Assembly (NCBI GenBank): GCA_026419785.1
Contig: JAODTK010005911.1
Span: 655,001 to 719,000 of the forward strand
Direction: 5' to 3'
DNA: 64,000 bases
Origin: Sclerodactyla briareus
Lineage: Eukaryota > Echinodermata > Holothuroidea > Dendrochirotida > Sclerodactylidae
Shown: positions 24,341 to 35,320 of the stretch, piece after piece
Position numbering within the stretch: position 1 is the stretch's first letter
How the letters are laid out: each line of letters begins with the position of its first letter
The notes under the pieces: model-generated
What the model saw: only the letters and a program-made list of their open reading frames with translations
Told to the model about the DNA's origin: nothing
Databases searched by the model: none
Made by a program: the position numbers and the translations under genes

Positions 24341-25929
24341 GTATGGCCTGCATTGAGTTAAGACGGTATACTATTACGCGGTATATATACTTACTAGTGT
24401 TTACTGTTGATGTCTTCAAATTTCCTAATTTCCTTAATCTACATGGTGCGATCTTGAACTGGCAGAGCGCCATCTTTTTCGAATTTGGTCCGATTCGGCG
24501 ATTTGTGGCTGTTTCTCATTCTTCTTCCGCCTATTGCTTTGCACGCTGTGAGAGCCTGGCATAAAAAAATTCTTTAATCACATTTTCGGCAGTATCGCTG
24601 CGAATAATGAGGAGAGAAGTAATTATGCGTCAGTGTTGCTGCCGAATAATGAGTGAAGAAATCATTATGCGGGCGTCTGGTGTCCTGCCGGATAATGAGG
24701 ACAGAAGTAATTGTGCGTCAGTATTTTATGTCGAATAACGAGTTTTGAAGTTTTATGCACGGTGGCGATTTGCCGAATAATGAAAAGTAAAAGATCATTA
24801 GCGCATAGGGTGGGGGGGTACTGCCGATAGGAGTAAGGAGTCCTTATGCAAGGGGCAACTGCAAATAATTCGTGAAGTAGATTCCATTATGCGGTAGCCT
24901 AAGTCTGTTGAATATGAGTTTTGATCCACAACGAAAGTTTAGCGATTTTTAGCAGAAACGGCACTTCATTCTGTGGCAGAGACATGTCTGTCCAGAAAAA
25001 TAGAGTAATATGTCGTTATGCGACAGACTACCCGAGTCGCCTAATTTTGTTTTGGTCATTAGAAGACGAGAATTTTTAAAACTGTCTTGCAATAATAAGG
25101 ACCGCGTCCGAATGAATAATCGAATAAGTGTCCGTTTCGGCGGTTCCATAAATCCTTAAGAGTAGAAGTATCGTAAGAAACATCTAAGCGCGTCTATTTT
25201 TGTATACCGCATTATTGGACCAGTTACGCCGAAAGCCTATTCGGCACAAACACCGATACCCGCACAAAACGTACCCCCCACTATATATGGTATACCACCT
25301 TTCCATAACTATTAGCAACGAAGTAATTTTCGGGGGTCTATGGTCGAGAAAATTCGCAGATAGAGAGTAAAACAAACTGCATGGTTTTACGATGTTACGA
25401 CACAATAGGGCGCCTCCTCACTTCGATTTTGGATTTCTCTGACGTGAAAATGAACAGGACACACAATACGCGTTCTAAATGTCCTCCCTCCAGTTAATAG
25501 CTCCATGCGCCACACACACAACTAGCTCGGAGATATACACGTGGGACCCATTCTGCGAAACAACAACTATCGACATAATAATAACAAAAGGATACAAACA
25601 AATCAATACCTTAGATCTCGAAAATAACTGCAGCATGTTACGGTGCAACCTCCCACATACACGAACTTCGCATGATCTCACAAGTAGAATGTTATCTATA
25701 CTGTTCCCTTTGCACGAGATGGCAAAGCGGCAGCCTCACTTGTTCTAGTTTGTTACTATTTCACTATATTTTTTTTGCGCCCTGACGATGTGTTCTCTTC
25801 TTCAATTCCAGGTATATATATAAATGAAACCTAATATGTCTCAAAGATTTAACTACATTTAACGTGTATTGTATCGATTCTGTATTGGTCGTGTTCTCAC
25901 TCAGCTGAATGCATTAGTTTGGTTGATAT

Positions 25930-26112
25930 CACGCTTACTGCCATCAGTCCGGGAAGTGCCGTGCCGACGGGTGGCCAACTGTACGGAATAAACCCTGATC
26001 ATTCCCTTAAGAATGTTTCTTCAATCAATTCGGAATTTATTGCCAATTTTAGGGATGTTGGTTACTGCCATATGGCCCGAAGTACGTTTTCCTGCACTCT
26101 GGGGGGTCTGTA
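25930..26112 (+). repeat. Solo copy of the 190-bp subrepeat of the 47-50 kb array
   Basis: Contains TTGCCAATTTTAGGGATGTT, TTACTGCCATATGGCCCG, TCCTGCACTCTGGGGGGTCT and the GAATGTTTCTTCAATCAA-type block, in the same order as each unit at 47640-50290. The 64-codon open frame over it is a repeat artefact. Confidence 0.8.
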
Positions 26113-26399
26113 AAACTTAATTAGCATATTTTACGGGCGCGGAAACTAACGTTTAATCTACCTAATATCCTGCATCCATGTACCAAACCAAGTCACCACA
26201 AGCAACTATGGTTCATCCGTAATCTGCTTAAAGAGTCTAAACATAAATTAACACATAAAATCGGAGGCTAATTGCCTTACTCAATTAGCGACTCTTGTGC
26301 CCCCAACTATCAGACTCGTGTTCACCCAGTGTTTCCATCAGAATCGGTCTTACCCTTTCGAAAAAGTCCTGCTACTCTCTGGGGTGAGGAAGTGTGACC

Positions 26400-26612
26400 A
26401 CACACCCCCATACTCACACAAACACACACAAACACATACATATACATACATCAGACTACATCAAATCATACATACATACATACATACATACATACATAAA
26501 TACTGACATACATACATACTACATAGAATTAGATAATCCATACATACCAACAATACATCATACATACTCTACATACATCCATACATACACATACATCATA
26601 CATACAATAGCG
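26400..26612. repeat. (ACAT)n-rich microsatellite
   Basis: About 210 bp of CATACATACATA with CA-rich start and interruptions. His/Tyr/Thr-rich open frames here are artefacts. Confidence 0.95.
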
Positions 26613-27176
26613 AGACAAAAAATTGACGAAATCGTTCAAAAGATCCCTGAAGCATGATCGCATTCATGCTGAGTGAATATTTTTCGACTTTCTGGTTATC
26701 ATGGTTCCAAAAATTCATCATTTACTGTGCAAAGGGTCTATGGGTGGCTTCTGCATCGTTTCCCCGTGTGTCATGGATTGCACAAATTTCTCAAAACTCA
26801 ACTGAAATATCTCAACAATGGCAACTTCCAAACCTCCAAATTTAGAATGATCTGTTTTTTGTCCATATCCTCTCTCACCTGTACTGGTAAAGCTATCTTG
26901 TTAACATACCATTTGGTCCCTCAAGGATGACTGCACGGAATGTTGAGCCCCAACCAGAGAAGTTCCTTACCCACCTTGTGCAGTCCATTCACCTGGTAGG
27001 AGGCCCAATAGCCGCTAATCCAACCCACCTTGGCTCCGAATTCTCTTGACTGGCTATTGGGCTAATACTTATACCTCCTCCTCCTGATTTGATAACCATA
27101 GCTTTCAAATAACCGTAATTTCTTCGTATATATTAAAAGGAAATCGTCATGAGCTAGGAGGAACCCACCCGTTCTA

Positions 27177-28440
27177 GACCCGTCCCTAAACAAAATTTTA
27201 CATGTTACCATCAAAATTTTTTGATGCAACTTTGCACAGCCGCCATTTTCCAAAATTTCCTCCGCCGTTTGGGACTGTTTTCACCCATAACATGTCATAA
27301 AGGCTCATATGGTTAGATTCTGGTCTTCTACCCATATTTCTGGGTCAAGGCATTCAGTTCAGAACAGACAACTTTACCTTTGTGCTGCGGCGGCCATTTT
27401 GAAATTCAATGGCGCAAAAATGGCCGCCAAAGTGGAGGAAGGAAAATCATTACAATATGCACAATTGACCTTTTTGGTGTGCCATTTACCGCACATTCTT
27501 GGATTTTTGAAAAATGTTACAGTGCTAACCTGTTAGGACTAACTTCTAATAATCATAGGAATCAAAAACCACTGTGATTGTTGCCCCAATGGTGCAATTT
27601 GTAGGTATTTCCTGCAAATTATGTAATTTTACCCTTCTGGCGGCTATTTTGGTGGCCAGTTTAGCCGCATCTTGGATTTTTTAAACGTTAACAGTGCTAA
27701 CTGTTAACGTTTTAGGAAGTGTTAGGAATAACCTTCTAATAATCCTAGGAACAAAAACCACATTGTTGTTACCCGAATGTGCAATTTTTTTTATGTATTT
27801 CCTGCATATTGTAATTTTAATAAACACCCACTTCTGGCGGGTTCTGGCGGCCATTGGTGCCATTTTAGCCGCCATCTTGGATTTTTTGAAAATTCAACAT
27901 TGCTAACCTGGTTAGTAATAACTCCTGAGTAGCACGAGGAACAAAAACCACAATTATTCTTACCCAATTGTGCATATTTTGTTATATTCCCGCATACTAT
28001 GTAATTTTATTTCGTTCTGTCTGGCAGCCATTTTGGTGGCCATTTTGGCGGCCCCATTTTGGATTTAAAGTGTTTACGAGACCCACATATTGCAAATTAA
28101 GGTCTATGGTTCCTGGGAACCAGACACGAACTACCGAATACCCAAGTTGGCATATTTCCTTTGTGTTCCTGCATGTTGTGTGATTTTTCTCACTTTAATT
28201 AACGGCCATTTCGGCGGCCATTTTGAATTCAAAACGGCCGCTACAGCACAGTGGTATGTTTTGTTCTGACTGGATGCCTTGACCCGAAAATATGGGTATC
28301 ACGCCCAGCATATAACCATAATAAGCCTTTATGACATGATATGGTGGAAACCGTCCAAACGCGGCATTTTGGGAAATGCGCTGTGCAAGGTCATCCCAAC
28401 AGTTTCGATGGTAACATGTAAAATCTTGTTCAGACGGGTC
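27177..28440. mobile_element. TIR element with internal 191-bp repeats
   Basis: The left end GACCCGTCCCTAAACAAAAT...TTACATGTTACCAT and the right end are inverted over about 265 bp, including GTCATAAAGGCT, CCCATATTT-CGGGTCAAGGCAT and GCGGCCATTTTGAA. Between them a unit recurs at about 191-bp spacing (AGGAACAAAAACCAC at about 27556, 27747 and 27938, with a decayed fourth). No open frame of a transposase and no clear target duplication were found, so it is probably non-autonomous. Confidence 0.85.
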
Positions 28441-29245
28441 CCCCGGTCAAAATGATACCACTCACGGAGAGTCTGGGGGGGGGGGGTGTGCACGGTGGGT
28501 CCTCTAGCTCATGGACTAAAACGGTGATGCAAAATATATCTGAATCCTGTAGAGTGCTCCGTATGGCTTGGCTACCAGAGGATTCACCCCTGGACCACCC
28601 CTGGGGATCACCCCTGGCGGTGGTCACGAAGCGTCCGAGCAATATTTTACGATTATTCGTCCCCCGAACAGTGGGGAACAAGGATGCAACCACACATTGA
28701 AAATTGGAAGGGGGTGGGGTCCAGAGGAAATTCCACCCCAAGTGGTTCCAAAGCAGGTTTTCGCATTTTGTGTATGGGGAAATGATGTTATGTGTGGGGG
28801 CGCTTACGACACCCCATGCCGCCTCCTTCCACCCCTCGAGGTCCCCCCCCACCCCCCACTTGTTCTCTTAAAGAGGAGAGGGAAGCCCCCTTTGACCCTG
28901 ATGCTGTGCCCCCACTCTTTTAGGCTTCCTACCCACTGTATTTAATGGGCCACGGGCTATAGCAATAAGCGAAATATTACTGAAAGATGATAGACTAATT
29001 ATTTTCCCGGTAAATACTATCCTCTCTCGCCAAACTGCGATGTTCACATTCATACAACCACACCCGGCATCCGCATCTATGGAATCCTAGCCTGCTTGAA
29101 TTCCAAGTGCGAAGTGGATGCACGTACACCATAAATGTCGCATCAATGTCTCAAGGGTACAAAATAGATACTGATATAAGTAGGCTGCATTGGTTTTGTA
29201 GAGATAGAGATCCATTCCGTAACAGCAAGAATTCGTCAAACTAAA
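28441..29245. other. Intronic stretch, unassigned
   Basis: GC-rich with G and C runs. Open frames in both strands at 28430-28945 look like chance. 29068-29255 shares diverged motifs with 740-885 and 8605-8680. Confidence 0.35.
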
Positions 29246-29289
29246 ATGAAACGAGCCCCAGTCGCCAAAATCACTATGTACCAAAGCAT

Positions 29290-29930
29290 CATTGATGCTG
29301 CACCGCGGCATTATGGATATGAGTTTATCACACAGAAAGCTTGCCAGCATGCTGTCAGGGGATTGGTCCTATCCCGCCTAGGCTATGCTAACTCTCTCCT
29401 CCTCGGTGCGCGTAAGACTGACTTGCAACGTATCCAGCGCCCTCCAAATAAGGCTACACGCTTGGTTTTGCGTTGTGGGTGGGACCGACCCTCTCGCGGC
29501 CTCCTGCAAGAGTTAACTGGCTCCAGTTGAGAATGGTCACATACAAGTTGCTCTCAACGTTTTTAAATGTTTACATTCTCAATCTCCTGATTATTTGGCT
29601 GACCTCATCACGCTGCAGAGAAATAATGACCCTCGTGACTACAGGCACCGACTCCGCTCGTCCTCTGATTTGACCCGGCTTTGCATCCCCCGTTCAAAGA
29701 GGAAGGCTGGTGACTCCTCTTTCATGGTTGGTGCTCCTCGTCTCTAGAACTCTCTTCCTTTAGACGTCAGAGACGCAAGTTCGGTCCCTGTATTCGAGAG
29801 GGCGCTTAAGACTTTCCTATTCGTAAATCACTAATGTGTTGTCTTTCTGTTTCCCTCTCCATTTCTTTCCATTTTGTAAGGCGCCCTGTTATTCGTAGAG
29901 CGCCATATAAGTGCTCGTAATAATATGAGT
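29290..29930 (+). mobile_element. 3' end of a CR1/L2-like LINE
   Basis: The translation gives LVLSRLGYANSLLLGARKTD, LQRIQRPPNKATRLVLRCGW and, after frame changes, LLQELTGSS..., SSFMVGAPRL, ALKTFLFVNH. This is the usual C-terminus after the reverse transcriptase in CR1/L2-clade LINEs (LxxRLDYANSLL...LQ..QN.AARL). It then ends with GTAGAGCGCCATATAAGTGC and AATAATA. Several frame breaks make it a dead copy. Confidence 0.85.
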
Positions 29931-30379
29931 TGCTGGATATGTATGGCCAACCAGTACTCTATATCTAGATCAATCCCTTCTAAGAGGTCATCCTCAAGAC
30001 TGCATTTCCTTACATCGTATCACAAACCGCGGGTGGGCCCCCCCCGGTCGCATTCATGAAATCTCAGCCTCTGACTGCCCGCATACACTCTGCACATTTT
30101 CGCTCTAAGCATACTTTCTGTACATCTCTAATCTGCGCATGCGCTGTTTTAGGTCTGAATTGACTGGTTGTTGACCTGGGTCCAGTACGTACCAGTGAAC
30201 TCAATCCACACTAGAACGCCACACCCCGTAAAAACCGACGCACAATGTATGCATAACGAATGCATTAAAAAATTAAAATGTCCCTTGGGCTAACCTTGAC
30301 TCGATAAAATATCAGCCTAATCATATTTTTTATTCTCATTTACCTTACCTCGGAGCTCTCAATATACACCTATACTTAC

Positions 30380-30509
30380 TGTGACATTTTCTCCGATTCG
30401 ATTGGGCCACTGATGGTTTTGTTTGGTGCAATGTAGTACTCTGGACTGTGTCGCAAAGTCGGCTCAGGACGAATCCATCCGATGAGAACGTCGGCTCCTC
30501 GTGATATGT
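30380..30509 (-). CDS. Exon 10 of the minus-strand gene
   Basis: A 130-bp exon with acceptor CATTTTATTAACAG and perfect donor GTAAGT, in phase with exon 9. It reads ISRGADVLIGWIRPEPTLRH, then EYYIAPNKT with an N-glycosylation sequon, and ends ISGPIESEKMS. The ADVLIGWIRPEP motif looks like a beta strand with a conserved-type Trp, as in fibronectin III, PKD or REJ modules. Another frame is also open but reads less like a protein and does not fit the neighbours' phases. Confidence 0.8.
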
Positions 30510-30949
30510 CTGTTAATAAAATGAAAAATTCTCAATTTTTAACTCTGGCAATTTATTGCCTTCCTCCCTCCTTGTCAGTTCCATTATAGGTCTCAGATGT
30601 GACATATTCGTTGATTAGCAAAACATCGAAATAAGAATATATCCAGTTCCAGCATGTTTCAGCATGTGACCGTTCTGTGGACTAGGGCAAATGTCAGTGG
30701 AGTAATCACAGTCATATTACAGGATGTCTTTTTGAGTCTTTTCCATCTAGGGTGGTGAAAGTGGGGACCAGGGGCATTGCCACCCTAGCGTCGGGAAAAC
30801 CCCCCGGCATCATCGTGGAACAAAATGACAAACAACTCATCGTACCAGCGCATGATGGACAACTTGATAATTTCTGACAAATTTTCCACAACGAAGATGA
30901 CACTATCTTGATAAATAAGGTTCCTTTCCTCGTGGTAACTAGGAAGTTG

Positions 30950-31245
30950 CACACTATATTTCAACCTAATCAGACCAAGGATTCTGGATTTTATCGTCTT
31001 CACAAGGATTTTGCAGCTTCGACCTTTATTGACCCCTCGCCTGACTGCTGGAATTGGCGAAAACATTACTTCTGCAATATTTCTTAAACAGGGTTCCTTC
31101 GCTCTTGTTAAGAAAGCCACACACCTAATTTGAACTGGATCAAACCAAGCATTCTGTTTTTGTTTTTTGTTTTTTCCAGTGGTTTTCCGCCGTGGCCTCC
31201 GGCGACCTCCAGGTGGCCTCAGACCTGACCCCAATGTTCATGTGC
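30950..31245 (+). repeat. Diverged relative of the 313-bp repeat family
   Basis: Shares TTCAACCTAATCAGACCAA, TTTATCGTCTTCACAAGG, GGTTCCTTCGCTCTTGTTAA, AGAAAGCCACACACC and GGCCTCAGACCTGACCCCAA with the array at 14.5-15.9 kb. Open frames on the minus strand across it are artefacts. Confidence 0.6.
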
Positions 31246-31499
31246 TTATGGCTCATGCTAGCTCGATACAAACTGTGAGCGCGGGCGCTCTTTACCAGGG
31301 TCCTATAACCAGTGGCTGAAAATTCGCAGTTTCTCGAATTTGGGATGAGTCTTGGAACTTTTTGGTGGCGCTGCACCTGTGGCGACACGGCTTGTAGATC
31401 TTTCTGGGAATTTCGCATCATTTTGTCATCACCGTCACCCTATCTGTCACCATTCGTCATCATCATGTCTTTGAAATTGATATTTGTCGGTAACTGTTG
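31246..31499. other. Intronic stretch before the LINE
   Basis: Contains CATC-rich bases at 31400-31465. The 5' end of the LINE is not defined and may lie here. Confidence 0.3.
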
Positions 31500-32376
31500 T
31501 TCCATTTAGTAACATCTACCAAGGATATGGCGAGGTTCTACTCAGTGATCGCTCGAGTTCCACAGGGTACGGTTCTAGCTCCTTTCCATTTCACTTTGTA
31601 TACTGCTGGTATACGCTCTACTGACCCATGTTGCCCTCTCGTCAAGTTTGCCGATGACACTGCTCTTATTGGCTTGATCAGGAATGATGATGACCGCAGT
31701 TACCAGCAGCAGGTCATAATTTTGTGAGTACCTGTGAGCAGAATCACCTCGTTTTAAATGTTACTAAGACGAAATTGGATGATTGTTGATTTTCGAAGGG
31801 CTAATAAGACCGTACCCGCACCAGTGGTAATAAACGATAAGACTGTGGAAAGGGTGAATCAGTACACATACCTTGGTGTAATGTTCGACGATCAACTAAG
31901 ATGGGATGCCCATATTGATTATGTTGCGAAAAGGTTGAAACCTAGAATGTATTGCTCACCTAAATTACGCTCCTTCAACATTAGCCAGGAAATTTTGTCT
32001 CTGTTTTATATTTCTATTATCGGCAGCGTTGGTCTTACTCTATTACATCGAGGAGTGGCAATACTACCATATCTTCACAATTGATAATTGACAGCTTTGT
32101 GAAGAGATCTAGCCGTATAGTTGGTGTGCTTTTTCCTACTATGGGAACAGTTTATGAAAGGCGAGTCTATGAAAGGTGAATGCAGTGTTGAGAGATGATA
32201 GCCACCCTATGTTCAGTAAGCTTAATGGTTCGATTAAACCGTGACGTCACACGTCACTTCACTCTAACAGGAGTGGTAGAATGAGGCCTCCTCGTACATA
32301 CACGAACCGTTATCAGTCCTCATTTGTGGGTCAGGCTATAAGAATTTTTAACAAGAACTTTACTCGCTGTCATTTT
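31500..32376 (+). mobile_element. LINE reverse transcriptase fragment, 5' part
   Basis: Reads RVPQGTVLAPFHFTLYTAG then LVKFADDTALIGL, where FADD is the catalytic motif. Next come NVTKTKL and VERVNQYTYLGVMFDDQLRW, DAHIDYVAKRLKPRMY and LRSFNISQEILSLFY. These are blocks 4-7 of a non-LTR reverse transcriptase and thumb, of the L2/Rex1-like type. Frame breaks near 31725 and 32085 make it non-functional. It is interrupted at 32377 and continues at 35092. Confidence 0.9.
32369..32376. repeat. 8-bp target duplication, left copy
   Basis: GTCATTTT directly before the CAGTG end of the hAT-like element, identical to 35092-35099. Confidence 0.9.
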
Positions 32377-32394
32377 CAGTGCTTTTGTAACAAG

Positions 32395-32560
32395 TCAAGT
32401 CAGAGACTCGGACTCGAGTCGACTCGAGTCGCGTAACCGACTTGACTTGACTCGAGTCTCAACCTTATTGACTTGACTTGACTTGGACTTGGACCATTCT
32501 CGACTCGAGTCTAATAAAAAGACTGAAGTCTTTGGAGCGACTCGAGTCGCAGTTCGTTTT
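32395..32560. repeat. Subterminal GACTCGAGTC/AAGTC repeat, left end
   Basis: Imperfect tandem array of palindromic GACTCGAGTC and TTGACTTGAC units within 20-180 bp of the element's left end. Confidence 0.85.
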
Positions 32561-32895
32561 TGAATTGATGTTACGGTACGCCTCCGAGTATTATTAGGCC
32601 TATTCATTGTATAGTTGCACTACCTGCGGTCTGCTGCCATATCGATATAAGTATCGCATGCAGTCTACTGTACCGCTCTGTGGTGTGTACAACAGCACAT
32701 GTCTATACATGTACAGGGCGCTCACGATCGTTACACTTAGTCTATACAACACGCATTGAATGTGACAGAATGACAGTTAGTGTACACTTGAAAATGTAAA
32801 CAGAGAAGTACTCAGTTGTCATCAAGTCGTTGTTGTTTTAATTCCTTTGGAATCCTTTCTGATATTGTTAGTTGTAAAAAAAAAAAATTGTTGTA

Positions 32896-33252
32896 GAAAA
32901 CACGCAACAAATTTATCACTTTTCAGCAATTTCCCGAAAAGTTGGTTATAAACAATTTCCATTATAAAACACAGAACAATAATTTAATATATATCACAAT
33001 CTTACATGTTAGCGTTTGGCCACGCGTTGTACATTACGTACCACTACTACTACTACTTAAAAATAAATTTGTTTGTGTCTTTCACAGCAGAAAACACGCA
33101 ACAAATTTATCACTTTTCAGCAATTTTCCGAAAAGTTGGTTATAAACAATTTCCATTATAAAACACAGAACAATAATTTAATATATATCACAATCTTACA
33201 TGTTAGCGTTTGGCCACGCCGTTGTACATTACGTACCACTACTACTACTACC
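32896..33252 (+). repeat. 194-bp tandem duplication, nearly identical copies
   Basis: The segment from GAAAACACGCAACAAATTTA to the CACTACTACTACTAC run occurs twice, at 32896-33089 and from 33090. The copies differ by only one or two one-base indels (TTCCCGAAAA against TTTTCCGAAAA, and GCGTTGT against GCCGTTGT). The event is much younger than the surrounding DNA, or an assembly duplicate. Confidence 0.95.
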
Positions 33253-34300
33253 CTGCATGTAACTCGCTGGACCGCTAGTGCATTGTTATGAATTCGTAAT
33301 CGTGATTGTATCGCCTCTTTCGTTGCGAGACTTCAGCCCTGATGGAACTCTAGCAATATTAGAGATCCGTCTGCTGTTTTAATTTGAAGATATTTAAACT
33401 TTAAAGGGGAGTCTGTGAACTGCTAAGGTTGAGAATTGAAGAACATCATCAATTTCTTAAATGACATTTCTTGTTACCAACCTCAGTTCATTTAGTAAGT
33501 TTATTTCTTGACCTGTGCTGCACAACTATTGTAGGCTAATTTTATATACGGACATAGCAAATCAAAATCTAAACTAATAGAAGAAGGTTGTATTAAACTC
33601 TTCTGTAATTCAGATATGGTAAATTGTGTTCAAAATTTAAGAAGTATATTGGCAAAACTTCCTTTCTTTGGTGATGTGATGAAGGTAGCTACGATGACCT
33701 ACTCGAGGATTTGCCACCGCCCAATTACCTATTTTGCATATCCTGTTTAAGTTGTGAAATGAACAGTTATTAACTTTACCATATTTGTAATAGAAAAATC
33801 TTGTACTACTCACTCACTTCATCATGAGAGCACATACCTGAAAGACACCTAGCCGCATCCACTGACCGATTCCATTCACCCGGCCTCCTTAGAGCAAGCA
33901 ACCAGGCCTGGACCCGATCAATTCCCCCTGACTACACCCGCGCAGCCATGAGCTAGCTGCATGGCCGTCCCGGCATGCGCCTCAGCTCATTGTTCTAGGT
34001 CTGTGGCACACAGAACTACCAATTCAGATTCTTGCATTGCAATGCCTCGTTTGATTTTTAAGGAAACTTTTAATACCTAAAATTGAGCTCATTTTTCCAA
34101 ATGCTCATGGGAGATATTAGAACTGGGCTAAAATATTTTAAATAACGCTTGTTCCGTAATGCTGAAATGAGTGTTACATAATTATTGTGATGGGCATTAC
34201 AAACGGCCGTGTGACAGACATTACATTAATCTCTTTAAAGGGAACATACAGTTTGGTTTATGGGATCTGTTCATGTTGTTTTTGATAGGCACAAATTCAT
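33253..34300. other. Interior of hAT-like element, unassigned
   Basis: About 1 kb without open frames or known motifs. Confidence 0.4.
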
Positions 34301-34646
34301 ACCGAGTGGTTAGCACAGTTGGTAGAGCGTCCGCTTTCCCCCCGGTAGGCCGGGGATCGAATCCCGGTCGGGTCATACCAAAGACTTTAAAAATGGGACC
34401 TCTTGCCTTCTCGCTTGGCGCTCAGCATGAGGGAAAGGACCGGGCAAAATGGGGTAGGCAATCTGTGAATTAGTTGCCGTCGGCGTGTAAGTACCCCCTC
34501 CTTCACATTAAGTACCGCAAAAGAGGCATCGCCTTGTTCCGTGTACCTGGTGAAGGTTTCGCCGCTGACAATTCGTGCGATATATCCAGGTCCGCACCCT
34601 TGCCGGGCCTCGTATAGGTAGGGTCCTGTTGTCCGGCAAGTGATGA

Positions 34647-34672
<26 letters not shown>
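34301..34672 (+). mobile_element. tRNA-derived SINE, copy B (best preserved)
   Basis: The head ACCGAGTGGTTAGCACAGTT, GGTAGAGCGTCCGC is tRNA-like with box A, and CGGGGATCGAATCCCGG at 34351-34367 is a box B. The body shares GACTTTAAAAATGG, CCTTCTCGCTTGGCGCTCAGC, GCAAAAGAGGCATCGCCTT and CCAGGTCCGCACCCTTGC with copies A and C. It ends in an A run of 23 bases, which marks the plus orientation and relatively recent insertion. Confidence 0.9.
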
Positions 34673-34677
<5 letters not shown>

Positions 34678-34889
34678 ATTACCATTGTAATTATGAGTAT
34701 CCTTTACTACTATCCAAGTTTCAAGAGACCACTTTGGTCATTATCACCTCAAGGAACCAGCAGTAGCAACCGATCATGAAAGCTTGGAATAATGTATTAT
34801 CTTACAAAATAATACAGACAAAGTGAACCTGAAAGCATGGTGTTCATCTCTGAAGTCATCATCATTAGATCAATATCCATTTAGTGACT

Positions 34890-35085
34890 TCAATTGACTT
34901 GAGAAAAAATTTTGACTTGACTTGACTTGGCTTTTTGCTGTGACTTGACTTGACTTGATGTATGGGCCTGACTTGACTTGACTTGACTTGAACATGGGAG
35001 TGAATGACTTGACTTGACTTGAGACTTGTTAAAAATTGACTTGACTTGACTTGACTTGAGACTTGGATTAGAGAGACTTGTTACA
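34890..35085. repeat. Subterminal (TTGAC)n array, right end of the hAT-like element
   Basis: Long runs of ACTTGACTTGACTTG with short spacers. Mirror of the left-end array. Confidence 0.9.
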
Positions 35086-35091
35086 ACACTG

Positions 35092-35320
35092 GTCATTTTC
35101 CCCACTTGTCCATTGCTTGCCTTCGCCCAACTATTTCATGTACTCTCTCTTGTCAATGAGCATTCATTTTGGTTCCATATCCTATCGTTTATTGTTTCTG
35201 TTTCATTGTCTTAGTGATTTACTGTTTTATTGTATGTTCTACATACGTCTTAATGTTTGTATCCTCTTACCATTCTTACCTTTTGATCTACAAGCATGTA
35301 ATCTCCCTTGCTGGATTAAT
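35092..35320 (+). mobile_element. LINE 3' part, continuing after the insertion
   Basis: Starts with the duplicated GTCATTTT and then a non-coding T-rich 3' region ending in GGATTAATAAAGTATATC, which leads into a TATC microsatellite. LINEs of this group often end in short tandem repeats. If the insertion and one target copy are removed, the reading of the 5' part continues for a few residues to a stop. Confidence 0.8.

Larger units (their letters stand above)
22777..25149. mobile_element. Foldback-type transposon with arms of about 0.9 kb
   Basis: The ends are inverted: ATGGAACGCCGAAACGGACA on the left, and the complement TGTCCGTTTCGGCGGTTCCAT on the right with one extra base. They are flanked by the 4-bp direct repeat AAAT (22773-22776 and 25150-25153). 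The arms run to about 23675 and from about 24229, around a 550-bp spacer. Each arm carries many copies of CATTATTCGGCAG, in the left arm as a 43-bp unit repeated most cleanly at 23040-23320. Both arms contain the start of a broken open frame with an AT-hook-like motif. No intact transposase is present. Confidence 0.9.
25154..27176. other. Intronic stretch with solo repeat and microsatellite
   Basis: Holds a solo 190-bp-family unit and the ACAT microsatellite listed separately, and a dispersed repeat at 25420-25510. Nothing else is recognised. Confidence 0.4.
32377..35091. mobile_element. hAT-like non-autonomous transposon inside the LINE
   Basis: Begins CAGTGCTTTTGTAACAAGTC and ends GACTTGTTACAACACTG, inverted except for a short indel, and is flanked by a perfect 8-bp direct repeat GTCATTTT. 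CAGTG-type ends with an 8-bp duplication are hallmarks of hAT elements. Just inside both ends are pentamer arrays: CGAGTC/AAGTC at 32395-32560 and GACTTG at 34890-35080, in inverted orientation. No transposase is seen in the 2.7 kb. It holds a SINE (34301-34672) and a 194-bp tandem duplication. Confidence 0.9.

Noticed and set aside
34301..34375. Possible tRNA gene
   Set aside because: The tRNA-like head is joined to a conserved non-tRNA body with an A tail and recurs elsewhere, so it is a SINE.
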